DNA of 64,000 nucleotides from Ciona savignyi (Eukaryota > Chordata > Ascidiacea > Phlebobranchia > Cionidae), in assembly GCA_000149265.1 (NCBI GenBank), contig CH003417.1, positions 41,783 through 105,782 of the forward strand, read 5' to 3'. Both the position numbers and the translations under genes were made by a program. Of this stretch, positions 13,785 through 22,799 are shown piece after piece. Every line of letters starts with the position of its first letter. Position 1 is the first letter of the stretch. Under the pieces are notes generated by a model. It saw only the letters and a program-made list of their open reading frames with translations, had not been told where the DNA came from and searched no databases.

Positions 13785-13900
13785 AGTCATGTTTATTCCC
13801 GTTAGTGGGACAACCAGCGAGGGCCTTAGATCACCTCGCGACCACCGTCGGATTTCCGGAGCTATTGCAATGTGTATGATTCCCACGTTCCTTAAATTTT
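13785..13900 (-). mobile_element. Truncated SINE-I copy, reverse orientation
   Basis: It contains CATGTTTATTCCCGTTAGTG, AGATCACCTCGCGACC, CCGGAGCTATTGCAATGTGT and ACGTTCCTTAAATTT, reading as the reversed 3' half of SINE-I. The head is absent. Confidence 0.85.
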
Positions 13901-14429
13901 GTACAAAATCATCACGACGTCCAATCAAATTATTCGTAAGCCGGAGATGTACAATGAGTATGTTTTGCATGTGGTCCTATACCAGTGTTTTCCAACCTTT
14001 TTTTGTCAGTTTAGGACCTGAATCTACAACAAAATATGTGAACTGGTAAAAGACATTGTAACTGTAATGTAGTAAATGGAGTTTGTGAAGTGTAAATATG
14101 TTTATTGTGTTCATTGTTTTACCGGTGATAATTGTTTGGGATTTTTATTACTTTTCAAGTGTTCTAAGTTTTTCTGTAAACTCAGTGATTTAATTATACG
14201 TACTTGCCAATTGAATTATACTTTTTCACGGGTTTTAGTAGACACACAAACTGTTTCGTTACCTCCACAGTATACCTCTTTTATGACTAACACTGCCTTT
14301 TTTTAATGTACACAAAGGAGGGAAAAAATTTTGTGACTGTAAAAGCCTCTATTGCGATTACTCATTATACGATGTCTATTTAATGTCCCGGATGTAAGCG
14401 TATTAAACGTGGTCATATTGGGGCAACAC

Positions 14430-14625
14430 TAAAAGGAGGGACAGCAAAAAGGAAACTGCTTACTAAAACTATTCAAACTAATTTTAACCCTACCCTAAAC
14501 ACTAATCTCAACCCCAAAACTAACCTTAACTTTAACCCTGAGTTTAAAACTAACTTTATAATGCCTATATATCTTTATTTAGTGTGCAGTTTTCCTTGCC
14601 TTCTTTTCGCTTTTCCCCGTTGAAT
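14430..14625 (+). mobile_element. C/T-rich MITE with telomere-like core
   Basis: It starts AAAAGGAGGGACAGC, has GGAAACTGCTTACTAAAACT, then a core of TTTTAACCCTACCCTAAACA-type motifs, and closes with the inverted end TAGTGTGCAGTTTTCCTT. It lies just downstream of the small peptide gene's polyadenylation signal. Confidence 0.8.
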
Positions 14626-14704
14626 TTTCCTCTATATTACTCTACAGGTGCGGCTTAAATCAAGAAGTAAGCAAAAATTCCAAGCAAGTTTGGATACAGC
14701 TCAT

Positions 14705-14710
14705 TTTATT
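14705..14710 (-). terminator. Polyadenylation signal AATAAA of the small peptide gene
   Basis: The plus strand reads TTTATT here, so the minus strand carries a canonical AATAAA 30 bp after the predicted TAA stop. The short distance suits a very short 3' UTR and supports the exon model. Confidence 0.65.
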
Positions 14711-14739
14711 GGCGTTATATGTTATAGAGTTATAGACAC

Positions 14740-14798
14740 TTAACGTTGCACTGCCTCTTCCATAATTTCATCCAAAAATTGAAAGTCGAAAGCCATTT
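14740..14798 (-). CDS. Peptide gene, last coding exon (acidic tail)
   Basis: The acceptor is CAAATTTCAG. The exon enters in phase 1, so G from the previous exon plus AA gives Glu50. It then reads MAFDFQFLDEIMEEAVQR and a TAA stop, for 59 nt in all. Six acidic residues against one Arg contrast with the preceding exon. Confidence 0.7.
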
Positions 14799-15529
14799 CT
14801 GAAATTTGGACAATTGTTTGTTAAGCATTTATTATTTTTAACTTTTTCTGATTTCCAAAATTTTTTTCACACTGATTGCTCTATAGATAGTGATTTACTT
14901 TATATAATAAAAAATGCTCTATAGATAAGTGATTTACTTTATATACCAAATGTTGCAAATTTGAAACTGGTTGGCTATTCCGGTACCTCTGATAACTACA
15001 GGTTCGCTTGGAGCGCTTTGATCGCTTGGAGAGTTAGAGTAAAGGTTTCAAACGCCCGATCCAAGCGCTCCAAGCGATCCTGTAGTAATTAGAGGTACCC
15101 GACTATTCGGTTGTTTTCATGGCGAGGCATTTAGCAGATATTGCTTGAACCCATTGGAATAATGGTTTGCAAAAGATGAAAGTCTGTTCACAATCACTTA
15201 TATCGCACTGAAATCGCTCCGGCAACCCAACGGCAACGGTAGGGGATTTTAATCTTGACTTTGTATTTGTCCAATCAAGGGGTAAACATAAAATATGTTA
15301 GTTGATTGAAATCGAAATTGACTTATTCTTACTTATGATACTTATATGAGAAAAATGACTTATTCTACGTATGATATTTACCTGGTGCTATTTCTTGTTG
15401 GTTTTTTGCACGGCGACGTCGTGTTGGAGTAGAAACCATTCGACGACGAGCTATTAACCAAGCATCACTATTTGCAGTCGAAGCAAGCAACACAAGTGTG
15501 AAGAGAAGTAGTGTAATTGCCTTGTTCAT
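14740..15529 (-). CDS. Small secreted basic/acidic peptide precursor (68 aa, two coding exons)
   Basis: I do not recognise the family. The two coding exons join in phase 1 to give 68 residues. Residues 1-21 are a strong signal peptide: MNK, then a hydrophobic run AITLLLFTLVLLA, then STANS. Residues 22-42 are cationic, with DAWLIARRR, MVSTPT and a tetra-arginine at 37-40 that could be a convertase site. Residues 50-68 are acidic (AFDFQFLDEIMEEAV) with one terminal Arg. Signal, cationic core and anionic tail is the layout of many ascidian antimicrobial peptide precursors, but a peptide-hormone precursor cut at RRRR is equally possible. Support comes from a TATA box, a 5' UTR exon with GTAAGT donor, an acceptor directly before the ATG, a CAG/GTAAAT donor, a TTTCAG acceptor and AATAAA 30 bp past the stop. 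The 583-bp coding intron contains an old SINE-I split by a foldback element. Confidence 0.72.
14950..15240 (+). mobile_element. Old SINE-I split by a foldback element
   Basis: The SINE-I flow TTTGAAACTGGTTGGCTATT is interrupted at 14,982 and resumes near 15,100 with CTATTCGGTTG, AGATATTGCTTGAACCCA, and CGCTCCGGCAACCCAACGG. It lies in the intron of the peptide gene and shows more substitutions than other copies. Confidence 0.75.
14982..15099. mobile_element. Foldback element with GGTACCTCT ends
   Basis: The left end reads GGTACCTCTGATAACTACAG and the right end CTGTAGTAATTAGAGGTACC, which are inverted repeats. The inside carries inverted 'GCTTGGAGCGCTT' and 'AAGCGCTCCAAGCG' blocks. The flanks CTATTCC and CTATTCGG look like a degraded target duplication within the SINE-I. 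Confidence 0.8.
15382..15529 (-). CDS. Peptide gene, first coding exon (signal peptide and Arg-rich core)
   Basis: The exon begins with the ATG itself, immediately after a TTTTAACAG acceptor. It encodes residues 1-49, the signal peptide and arginine-rich segment, and ends CCA G at a CAG/GTAAAT donor. It is 148 nt, so the next exon must enter in phase 1, as the predicted last exon does. Confidence 0.75.
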
Positions 15530-15578
15530 CTGTTAAAATTCGTTACAAACACACCAAATAAATCAAAAACAAACTTAC

Positions 15579-15600
15579 CTTTGTACTGTTTTAATCAAGA
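15579..15600 (-). other. Predicted 5' UTR exon of the peptide gene
   Basis: On the minus strand the sequence after the TATA box runs to GTACAAAG/GTAAGTTTG, a strong donor, and a 49-nt intron then ends at AACAG before the start codon. The start of transcription is placed about 25-30 bp after the TATA box by rule, so the 5' boundary is approximate. A spliced-leader acceptor at the same AG is an alternative. Confidence 0.5.
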
Positions 15601-15624
15601 TGTTTTATTCTATTAAGCGCTCGA

Positions 15625-15631
15625 TTTTATA
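15625..15631 (-). promoter_or_regulatory. TATA box (TATAAAA) of the peptide gene
   Basis: The minus strand reads GACTATAAAATCGAG. It sits about 45 bp upstream of the 5' UTR donor and about 100 bp upstream of the ATG, the right spacing for a compact TATA-driven gene. Confidence 0.6.
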
Positions 15632-16157
15632 GTCAAAGAACTTTTTTGGTCGCTCAGTGCCTTCTTTAGAATTGCGGAAATCATTGTGTTTGTATATACG
15701 AGCATACGGCATTAGTTGTCTCGAAGTCTTCATAATTTGCAACTGTGTGCTGGTTTACAGCTTAACTTGAGAGTTTCTCTAAAATAAATCTTGCAAATTA
15801 ATACACACTTTTATATGTTTAGGAAATCACTATTTTATTTTAATGGGAAAAAAACAAAGCCTATTATACATTTATACATGTATATTTGCATACGTTTTAT
15901 CTGCATAAGTGTTGCCATCTTTGAAGTAGCTAAACGTTACGCAAATGCATGTTCATTTCGCTAATTTGGCTTAGTTGTTTTAATCAAAAACAAGGTCCCC
16001 CATGTAATTGTATGTTCCCAATTAAACATTCTGGTTCATAACACATGCCATAAACAACACTAACTTGAAATATTGAATTATTCTAATCAAATGCGACGTA
16101 CACAATAATCGCTGTGACTAAACAGTGACTATTAGAACTACAGTACAATCTGAACTA

Positions 16158-16673
16158 CAGTAGAACCCCGCTTACCTGACCACCTATGGGACCGTGATCA
16201 AGCGGTCGCGTTAGCGGGGTGGCCGTGTTAGTGAATTTTGATTTGGAGAAAGTTGTCGTCATATGTAGCTTAAACGTCTGCAGTTTTACTAAATTTTCAC
16301 CAAATGCCATTATTTTTATTAGATACTGCAGAATTAATTTAATACTAAAGTTTACCTTGTAAGATTCAGTTCTGTTTGCCACATTTTCTTTCGTGTGCGC
16401 TAATTTATTCTTATTGTTTTTATCATAGAAAAATTCAACTTATTATTTTGGTGACTAAGGCAAATTATTTAGCACATGTGGTCACTCAAGCGGAGTCAAA
16501 ATTTGAAGTTTTGGACCAATATATAGCGGTCCTGGTCTGGAAAACCGGGGCGGTCACGTTATAGAAACAGAATGCAATGCATTACCATAGTAAATTATTT
16601 GGGACGGCACTGAAGTGGTCCTGATAATGAGGTGGTCGTGTTATCGAGGTGGTCTCCAAGCGGGGTTCCACTG
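16158..16673. mobile_element. Mariner/pogo-like MITE (CAGT..AACCCCGCTT ends)
   Basis: The left end reads CAGTAGAACCCCGCTTACC and the right end CCAAGCGGGGTTCCACTG. These are inverted repeats resembling pogo/Tigger-type termini, with subterminal repeats of GGTGGTCGTGTTA. There is no transposase frame. The expected TA target duplication is not clean. Confidence 0.65.
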
Positions 16674-16689
16674 CAATTGACACAGTTTA

Positions 16690-16925
16690 ATTTGGGGGTT
16701 TAGTGCGTCGCCTAACAGCCGAAGTGTTGTAGTTTCAAAACTGGTCTCTGGCTATAGTCGGCTGTGTCCGTGGGCAAGGCACATAACGCACATTCTATTA
16801 AATTGAAGGAACGTGTGAATAATACAAAAAAACACTGCAATAGCTCCGATAGCTGATAGTGGGCGCGAGGTGATCTGAAGATTGCCCGTGTGTTAACTCC
16901 CTTGGTTTTCTGTTATATGACAGGT
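16690..16925 (+). mobile_element. SINE-I copy
   Basis: It shows TTAGTGCGTCGCCTAACAGC, AACTGGTCTCTGGCTATAG, GGGCAAGGCACATAACG, GCGAGGTGATCTGAAGATTG and CCCGTGTGTTAAC. Part of the middle is deleted. It begins directly next to the preceding MITE. Confidence 0.88.
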
Positions 16926-17559
16926 AATGTAGGCTTGTTCGATTTAATTTCCAACTAGCTAAATCTCTGAATTCCGCCGATTAAACCGTTGTAACATTGC
17001 CAGTTTGTACTGATTATTTTAGGAATGTAGCAACCTATAGATAACAATTTAAAAATGTAAGACTAGTACCAAATACTACAATCAGTAGATCACACATTAA
17101 TAGTATTTTGTCCAAACTCATAACTTGAATTAACACAAATCACATCTCAAAAGGATTGTATCGAGTGACATCCTATACACAACGCTGCAAGTTTTTGATA
17201 CAAAGCTTTTTACAAAGGCAAAAAGTAAAATTGTGCAGTCTTTATTCAACAATCAGATACACGTATATGTCGGCCCAAGTTATTATAATATTGCAAAACA
17301 CAGACAAACCGAAGTCGTGTGAATGACTATCGAGAATAAAGCAATATCCTGCCTACCAATATATCCTCTGTCTGTAGGGGAAGTCATTGAAATGTCGCTC
17401 AGACTGTGATGGTAGATTTCCACCCTCCCAGCAATTATCGTCTTGTGATTGGTCCAGAGAAATCTTCCATCAAATTATCTATCTTACTGTGACTGGTGAA
17501 AAACACTTTTGAATTGTCGTGATGCCTTCTAGAATGTATAGACGTATCAATTATATGCT

Positions 17560-17820
17560 GAAAGAAGGAAAAATTATGTTACAGGGGAAAATAGGTATCA
17601 AATTATAACTAATTCTAACCTTGTCCCAACACTAATCTAAACCCCAGAACTAACTTTAACCCCAATCCCTAACATTAATATCATAATCTTCGTTTTAATG
17701 AGTTTTCCTTTTTTAGTTTTCTCCGCGACTTTTGTAATTACAAAGTATAGTACGCAAACGATCCAAACTGTCCAAACGACCCAAACGCCCCAACGATTCT
17801 GTAGTAATTAGAGGTACCGA
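17560..17820 (+). mobile_element. C/T-rich MITE next to a foldback right end
   Basis: The core has CTAATTCTAACCTTGTCCCA and ACCCCAGAACTAACTTTAAC and closes at GTTTTAATGAGTTTTCC. From 17,757 it is followed by CCAAACGACCCAAACGCC and CTGTAGTAATTAGAGGTACC, the right end of the foldback family. This may be one composite element or two adjacent ones. Confidence 0.65.
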
Positions 17821-17994
17821 GAAAAAACTACGTCGGACACTGTCAATTCGTTAAATTCTGAATGAGTAAAATCAAATAAGATTACGCCAATCGCCCACCC
17901 ACATCTATATAAGGGTGACTTAGTGAAGTTGGCTGGTTTTACTCAATATAGGTATTTCTCAATTTCTTTACCGACCAGAAATTATATGACAATA

Positions 17995-18478
17995 ATTTCC
18001 CGGTTCAAAACTGAATGGCTTGACGGTTGTGCATAGCACTAAGCGGATCTTGCGTTTACCCAGTATAGATTAATGGTTTCTACGAAACTGATGGAACGTC
18101 TGAATCGTACACAACACACTGCAGTGGGTGCCTCTAAATACTACAGGACCGCTTGGAGCGTTTGGATCACTTAGATTGCTATGGAAAGTAATTCTATAAA
18201 CCCTGTCTCAACCAGTAATCTCACCCCCAAAATTTACTTTAACTCTAACATTAATATAATTACGAAGTATTAGTAAGCGATTTAAGCGCTCCAAGCGATT
18301 CAAGCGCTCCATGCGACCCAAGCGGTCCAAGCAGTCCTGTAGTATTTAGAGGTACCGCACTGCAGTATCTCCGGTAACCCGACGATTGGTGCGAGGTGAT
18401 CTGAAGATTGCACGTGTGTTAACCACCTTGGTTTTCCCATTTACGGGGATGAATACGAATATCCTATCCTCTAACACA
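17995..18478 (+). mobile_element. SINE-I interrupted by a foldback element
   Basis: The SINE-I head and middle (GGTTCAAAACTG to CACAACACACTGCAGT) are cut at 18,125 and continue after 18,358 with CACTGCAGTATCTCCGGTAA, CCGACGATTGGTGCGAGG and the ATATCCTATCC tail. A second SINE-I fragment starts straight after the tail and continues to about 18,530. Confidence 0.88.
18126..18357. mobile_element. Foldback element with perfect 9-bp target duplication
   Basis: It starts GGGTGCCTCTAAATACTACA and ends TGTAGTATTTAGAGGTACCG. The nonamer CACTGCAGT lies at 18,117-18,125 and again at 18,358-18,366. The interior holds a CTAACCC-like stretch and a run of 'AAGCGCTCCAAGCG' repeats. No reading frame is present. 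Confidence 0.88.
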
Positions 18479-18834
18479 CTGCAATAGCTTCCATAACCTG
18501 GCGGTGGGCCCGAGGTAATTCAGACTTAAACCAAACAGAATTGCCGCTGCGACAACCATTCTGGAATGACCTGCTATAACCCGAGTGAAAGATTCTTTTT
18601 CGCGTGACTGATTTCGTGAGTTGGAATATGAAATAGGATATTCGTGAACTGCTAAGATTTATTAAACAAATAAATTTCATTCCAAAGCTATTTTAATATT
18701 ATTAACTTCTCCCTAATTTACATCAACGGTACTCTTTGCTGATACCTTGTGGTCGATCCTCTGTCTTGTGTTTTCTTTCACTCTTGTGTTTTCAAAACTT
18801 AGTCAGGAATCGACGCAGGACCTTTGATAAATAA

Positions 18835-18980
18835 ATAAAACAATTTGTGCTTGCAGAAACAATCGGGTTCCCTGGCTACCTCATCACTTTTCGTATATTT
18901 TATACAAAGAGTATACCGTTTGTTTATACAAGCAGAAACTAATAGGTTTCCGAGTTACCAATCCAAACGAGTGGATATCC
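18835..18980. repeat. Second copy of the dispersed repeat at 12,955
   Basis: It shares the TATACAA, GTTTGTTTATACAAGCAG and AAACTAATAGG blocks with the copy at 12,955-13,065. It is not assigned to a known element. Confidence 0.5.
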
Positions 18981-19104
18981 CGTGGGGAGGTTTGTAAGGT
19001 ACTTTTGGTCCTTTCTTAGTTTATATTATTGACCTACTAAAATCGTTCCAAAATAAGAAGTTGCCAGTTAGGATTCCTAAAAATTTTAACCTGATTGGAT
19101 TACC

Positions 19105-19376
19105 CCGTTGGTCTAACGGTTAAGTGCGTCGCCTGCGAAACTGGTCGCTAGCTAGTCGGTGTGTTCTTGGGCAAGGCAATTTACGGACATTGCCTAAACC
19201 CAGCGGATTAATGAGTTCTACCAAATTAAAGGAATGTGTCTATCAGAAACAACACACTGCAATAGCTCCGGTAACCCGACGATGGGCGCGAGGTGATCTG
19301 ACGATTGCCCGTGTGTTAACCCCCTTGGTTTTTCCATTCACGGGGATAAAGATGAATATCCTATCCTATCCTATTC
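19105..19376 (+). mobile_element. Near-complete SINE-I copy
   Basis: This is one of the best copies: CCGTTGGTCTAACGGTTAAG head, GTCGCTAGCTAGTCGG, CAAGGCAATTTACGGACATT, CCCAGCGGATTAATGAG, CAATAGCTCCGGTAACCCGA, CGCGAGGTGATCTGACGATT, and a tail of repeated TATCC. Apparent open frames through it (about 119 codons) are artefacts. Confidence 0.93.
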
Positions 19377-19382
19377 CCCTTG

Positions 19383-19509
19383 AGATGGCCTATAACCAAT
19401 TAAGACCTCTGTGCGCGGCGAGATATAACGAGTGGTACAATGAATCATGGAGGGTACCACTCGTCACATCCTGCTGTTCATAGAGGTCTTAATTGGTTAT
19501 ACGCCATCT
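19383..19509. repeat. About 60-bp-arm palindrome
   Basis: The left arm AGATGGCCTATAACCAATTA is mirrored by TAATTGGTTATACGCCATCT at the right end, and GAGTGGTACAATGAATC by GGGTACCACTCGTCACATCC near the centre. The arms match with a few mismatches and a very short loop at ATGG. One arm also occurs alone at 12,358-12,427. Confidence 0.85.
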
Positions 19510-19754
19510 ATAGTATGCTTAATATGGTTCCAGGCTACAGACCGAAAGGTTAATGAGTCGAAACCTGCAGAAACGAAGTTGGTTGCAAACTTGGACAAAG
19601 TGGAATTTAGCGGACGTGGTTTAGCTTTATTGTTTATGGCCCTTTTATATTCAGAAGTAGATAAGTAGGCCGCGTCAATTATTCGACCACATTCAGTTCT
19701 AATTCTGCAGCCATATCATTAAAATTGATCTGGAGCAGCGACTTTTGAAGGTAT

Positions 19755-19985
19755 AGCAAATAGGATGTTTATGTTTATCCCCGTTAATAGGAAACGCAAT
19801 GGGTGTTAATACCCGGGTAATCGTCAGATCACAACTCGCCCACCGTCGGGTTACCGGAGCTATTGCAGTGTGTTGTTTGATTTCGAAAAAAAAAGGTTTA
19901 AACCCATTATTGATTCAGCCCCAAGACCGTTTTTTCTATATAATTCTGTATCGGTCGCGCTATCCATTCGACCACACGACCGTAT
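19755..19985 (-). mobile_element. SINE-I fragment next to a SINE-II, both reversed
   Basis: From 19,755 to 19,882 it reads as the reversed SINE-I 3' half (GTTTATCCCCGTTAATAGG to TATTGCAGTGTGTTG). From 19,885 to 19,985 it reads as reversed SINE-II (AAGACCGTTTTTTCTATAT, TATCGGTCGCGCTATCCA, TTCGACCACACGACCG). Confidence 0.85.
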
Positions 19986-21059
19986 AAAATACAAACATTT
20001 TGAGACCCTCTCATGTATTCAGCACGAACGACCTGTCCGTTCACAAATGGCACAACGATGAGACAAACAATATACAATCAATTATATAGCGCTGGTATAT
20101 GTACATGTCTTTCTAGGTACGCAAATTAGAGCAACAATGGCCCGCCACAACGCAATGGCTACGGTGGGCGGATAATTCGGATTTTAAGAAGTAGAAAAAA
20201 GTTAGCAGCGTCGTCGTATCTCTTTGGGCCTTTTCTTACTTTGGCAGTGCAAAACCGTGTTTTTCTTGTGGGCAAAATTTTGGCAGTAGAGTTCCCGTTT
20301 TGTGGCCTGAGAGGTGTGAGGTATAAAAATTCAAAACCGAACAAGTTATTTTTTTCGATTGGTTTTCGTTTCTCTCTTCCCGATACGAGAGACTTTTGAA
20401 TTTTCAAGGAATACAGCTGGTCTGAAACTGCAGCGATTTTGAGTGAACACAATATTCAGATCTTTGGAGCGTTCTCGCGAAATCCCATTGAATAAAGGAC
20501 GGAAACACAAAATAGGTGACAACGAGTCAAGTGTCGAAACGATTGCTTTAACATCTATATATTCTATGAGAAAGAATACGACTCAAGGGCGTCGTCTAGC
20601 GGTCATTGAGAAGCGGCTGGCTGGTACCTCATCGCATTTTTGAAGTACATTCGGGCGTCTGTTGAAAGGGGGCATTGTTAAATTTCCATTCAATGTTAAA
20701 CTTTCATTTATTGGCGAAAATTGCACTTGGGCTCTTATAGGAGGATTAGTTAAAATTCCAAACGTATAGTTCAATTGTCACTAAACTATTTAACAAAAAC
20801 GATACTGTTTTTATAACATTAAAGTTGCTTTCAATAAATATATAGTAATGAGTTTTTGCATAAGAGCTCGCGTTATTCGACTGAACATCGGCTAATGTTT
20901 TATGGTATTTAGAACTATATATAATTTAACATTATAGCAAAGTCAGTTTCTTGTACAATCAATTATCAGATTGCAATGCATGTGTTAAAGCTCTATTGAA
21001 AAGGTAGAGCAAAACTTGATTTTTTGATAGTAAAGCTTCGATATACAAGCATATTGGCT

Positions 21060-21228
21060 TAGGATAAGATAATCATGTTCATCCCCGTGGATGGGAAACG
21101 CAAGGGGCATCAACACACGGCCAATGGGAATCAACACAATCCTTAATTTAGCTAGCGAACAGTTTCAAAGCTGCACTCCTTCGACTGAAAGACGACGCAC
21201 TAACCCACCACGCTATTCGATCGGACGG
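21060..21228 (-). mobile_element. Internally deleted SINE-I, reversed
   Basis: It shows reversed tail and body (GATAATCATGTTCATCCCCG, CATCAACACACGGCCAATG), then jumps to the tRNA-like head (CGACTGAAAGACGACGCACT, AACCCACCACGCTATTCG), missing about 120 bp of body. Confidence 0.8.
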
Positions 21229-21429
21229 AATGTATCCAGCTAACTTACTAACCGTCAACATGTTAAGTGACGGACTAAATAAACATGGGATGTCAATCTT
21301 ACCATGCAATGCTGTATGTTCTGAATGTTCCTGCCGCCCTGGCACGCCCAGATCGATCGAAAGATCAGCTGCCCGGTGTTCTGAACAAAAACGAAACGAT
21401 TTAACTTTATAAGTTGTTAGAATATTGCA

Positions 21430-21560
21430 GAATGGAAAAACAAAAGGGGTGTTACCACACGGGTAATCGTCAGAACACCTCGCGCCCACCGTCTGGTTAC
21501 CGCAGCTGTTTCAATGTGTTGTTTATGATTTGGACGTTTATTCAATTTAATGGAGCCTAT
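21430..21560 (-). mobile_element. Truncated SINE-I, reversed
   Basis: It contains TGTTACCACACGGGTAATCG, TCAGAACACCTCGCGCCCAC, GTTACCGCAGCTGTTTCAAT and GTTTATTCAATTTAATGGAG. The head is missing. Confidence 0.85.
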
Positions 21561-21774
21561 TATTTCATGTCGTCGCACCACCTATTATTTTACGCATGTG
21601 AAAAATGCTTGTGTAATATATACTGTATATATTTCGTCGCGTTTTCCCAATCACGCGTATAAAATATAAATGTCATATCCTACATTTACTCTTAGCTTTG
21701 CAGCCAATCTCCTGGCTTTTCATGAGTATAACAGGCACGCTTTTACATGTGTTTTTGTTGTGTTTTTACTTGGC

Positions 21775-21872
21775 TTAATTTTGAAAACCTGATGGGCCCT
21801 TTGCTACGACAGTTTTTTGTATAAGTTCATTTATCGGTCGGGTTAACCATTCAGCCACACGACGGTATACGG
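21775..21872 (-). mobile_element. SINE-II copy, reversed
   Basis: It shows TTTTGAAAACCTGATGGGCC, then ACAGTTTTTTGTATAAG, ATCGGTCGGGTTAACCATT and CAGCCACACGACGGTATACG, a complete but diverged reversed SINE-II. Confidence 0.85.
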
Positions 21873-22334
21873 TATACAAGCTTTCATATGTTACACTGCT
21901 GTTTAAATCGCAGTACGACTTAGAGCACGCTTCAGTTCTATCTACAATTTCCCGGTAAGCAATTAAACTATAATAACTGATGAAACTGGACTAAGAAGGA
22001 AGCGGGCAATTAAAGCATTCCCCAGATAAATAAGAGAAGTCGACTATATATTTGTGTGAAAATTCAAATGAATAGTTAAGAAGTTATGAAGCTGGAAAAT
22101 ACTGCCATTTAAGGTCCTGGAAATACACCGGGGCAAACGTATGTTGGTTTTAGTTTTTGTTTCGTTTTGTATGGAGTACCATATGGTCGCATAATTCATG
22201 CAAAGCGGCCTTCTTTAAATCAAGTGACAACATATTGATATGCTTTGCAGTACGAAAGCTATTTTATACGGTAATTTATACTATACGATAAAACTTATAT
22301 TTTACTGGCTATACTATACTATATATAAAAAAGA

Positions 22335-22502
22335 CAAGAAAGCTACTATATGGTAATTTAACCATACGGTAAAACTTATATTTTACGGCTATACTATACG
22401 GTAAATTTATATTTTACCGGGTCTAGTTTCGTAACTTGCTTTTCTTGTAGTATTGTATAGTGTCGGTATAAAAAGTTAAATTATCATATATTAGCTTTCT
22501 TG
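22335..22502. repeat. Inverted repeat 3' of the dachshund stop
   Basis: CAAGAAAGCTACTATATGGT at 22,335 is mirrored at 22,477-22,502 (two mismatches in 26). The spacer holds smaller palindromes such as CGGTAAATTTATATTTTACC. It begins about 100 bp past the dach stop codon, so it could fold in the 3' UTR. Confidence 0.7.
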
Positions 22503-22608
22503 TTCTATCTTTAGAGTCAGATATAGGTTATCGGGTCTGGTTTCCCAACTTAAACGCTTGTCTAGGTGTATTGTATAGTGTATATATCTAATTTTTAGAA
22601 AGTAAGCA

Positions 22609-22799
22609 TTAAAACGGCTCAGCAAAGGATTCTGCCGTTGCTGTTGCGAAACTCTTACCGAAATAGATATTTAGATTTGTACCTTGCATTGTATTACGGT
22701 GAGGATAATCTGGGCTTTTCCCACCGTCGCTATTGTTGCTGTTGTTGATATTTGTGGTGGCGGTGCTAGATGGCGATAGAGAGGAGGCCCGCTGGTGAC
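22609..22799 (-). CDS. dach: dach exon 16, last coding exon
   Basis: The acceptor is TTTCGTTCCAG, with phase-1 entry. It encodes HQRASSLSPSSTATT, an Asn/Ser run, KSPDYPHRNTMQGTN and a final stretch to TAA at 22,609-22,611. MQG.N loosely resembles the vertebrate DACH2 C-terminus. A good GTAAGAG donor at 22,658 could instead end the exon at 22,659 in phase 1, giving a different C-terminus. Confidence 0.65.

Larger units (their letters stand above)
19986..22254. other. Intergenic DNA 3' of dachshund with SINE fragments
   Basis: Between the listed SINEs I found no supported exon. The open frame on the minus strand at 20,159-20,452 has no splice sites, family motif or start context that I trust. 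Confidence 0.45.

Noticed and set aside
15115-15240. Possible Cys-rich exon downstream of the peptide gene's first coding exon (CDISDCEQ..FIFCKP frame)
   Set aside because: The DNA is an old SINE-I body, and the frame phase does not match the donor of the upstream exon.
19124-19483. 119-codon plus-strand open frame
   Set aside because: It reads through a SINE-I and into the palindrome. The same peptide fragments appear in frames through other SINE-I copies (for example 36,737-37,084 and 62,741-62,929), so it is a repeat artefact.
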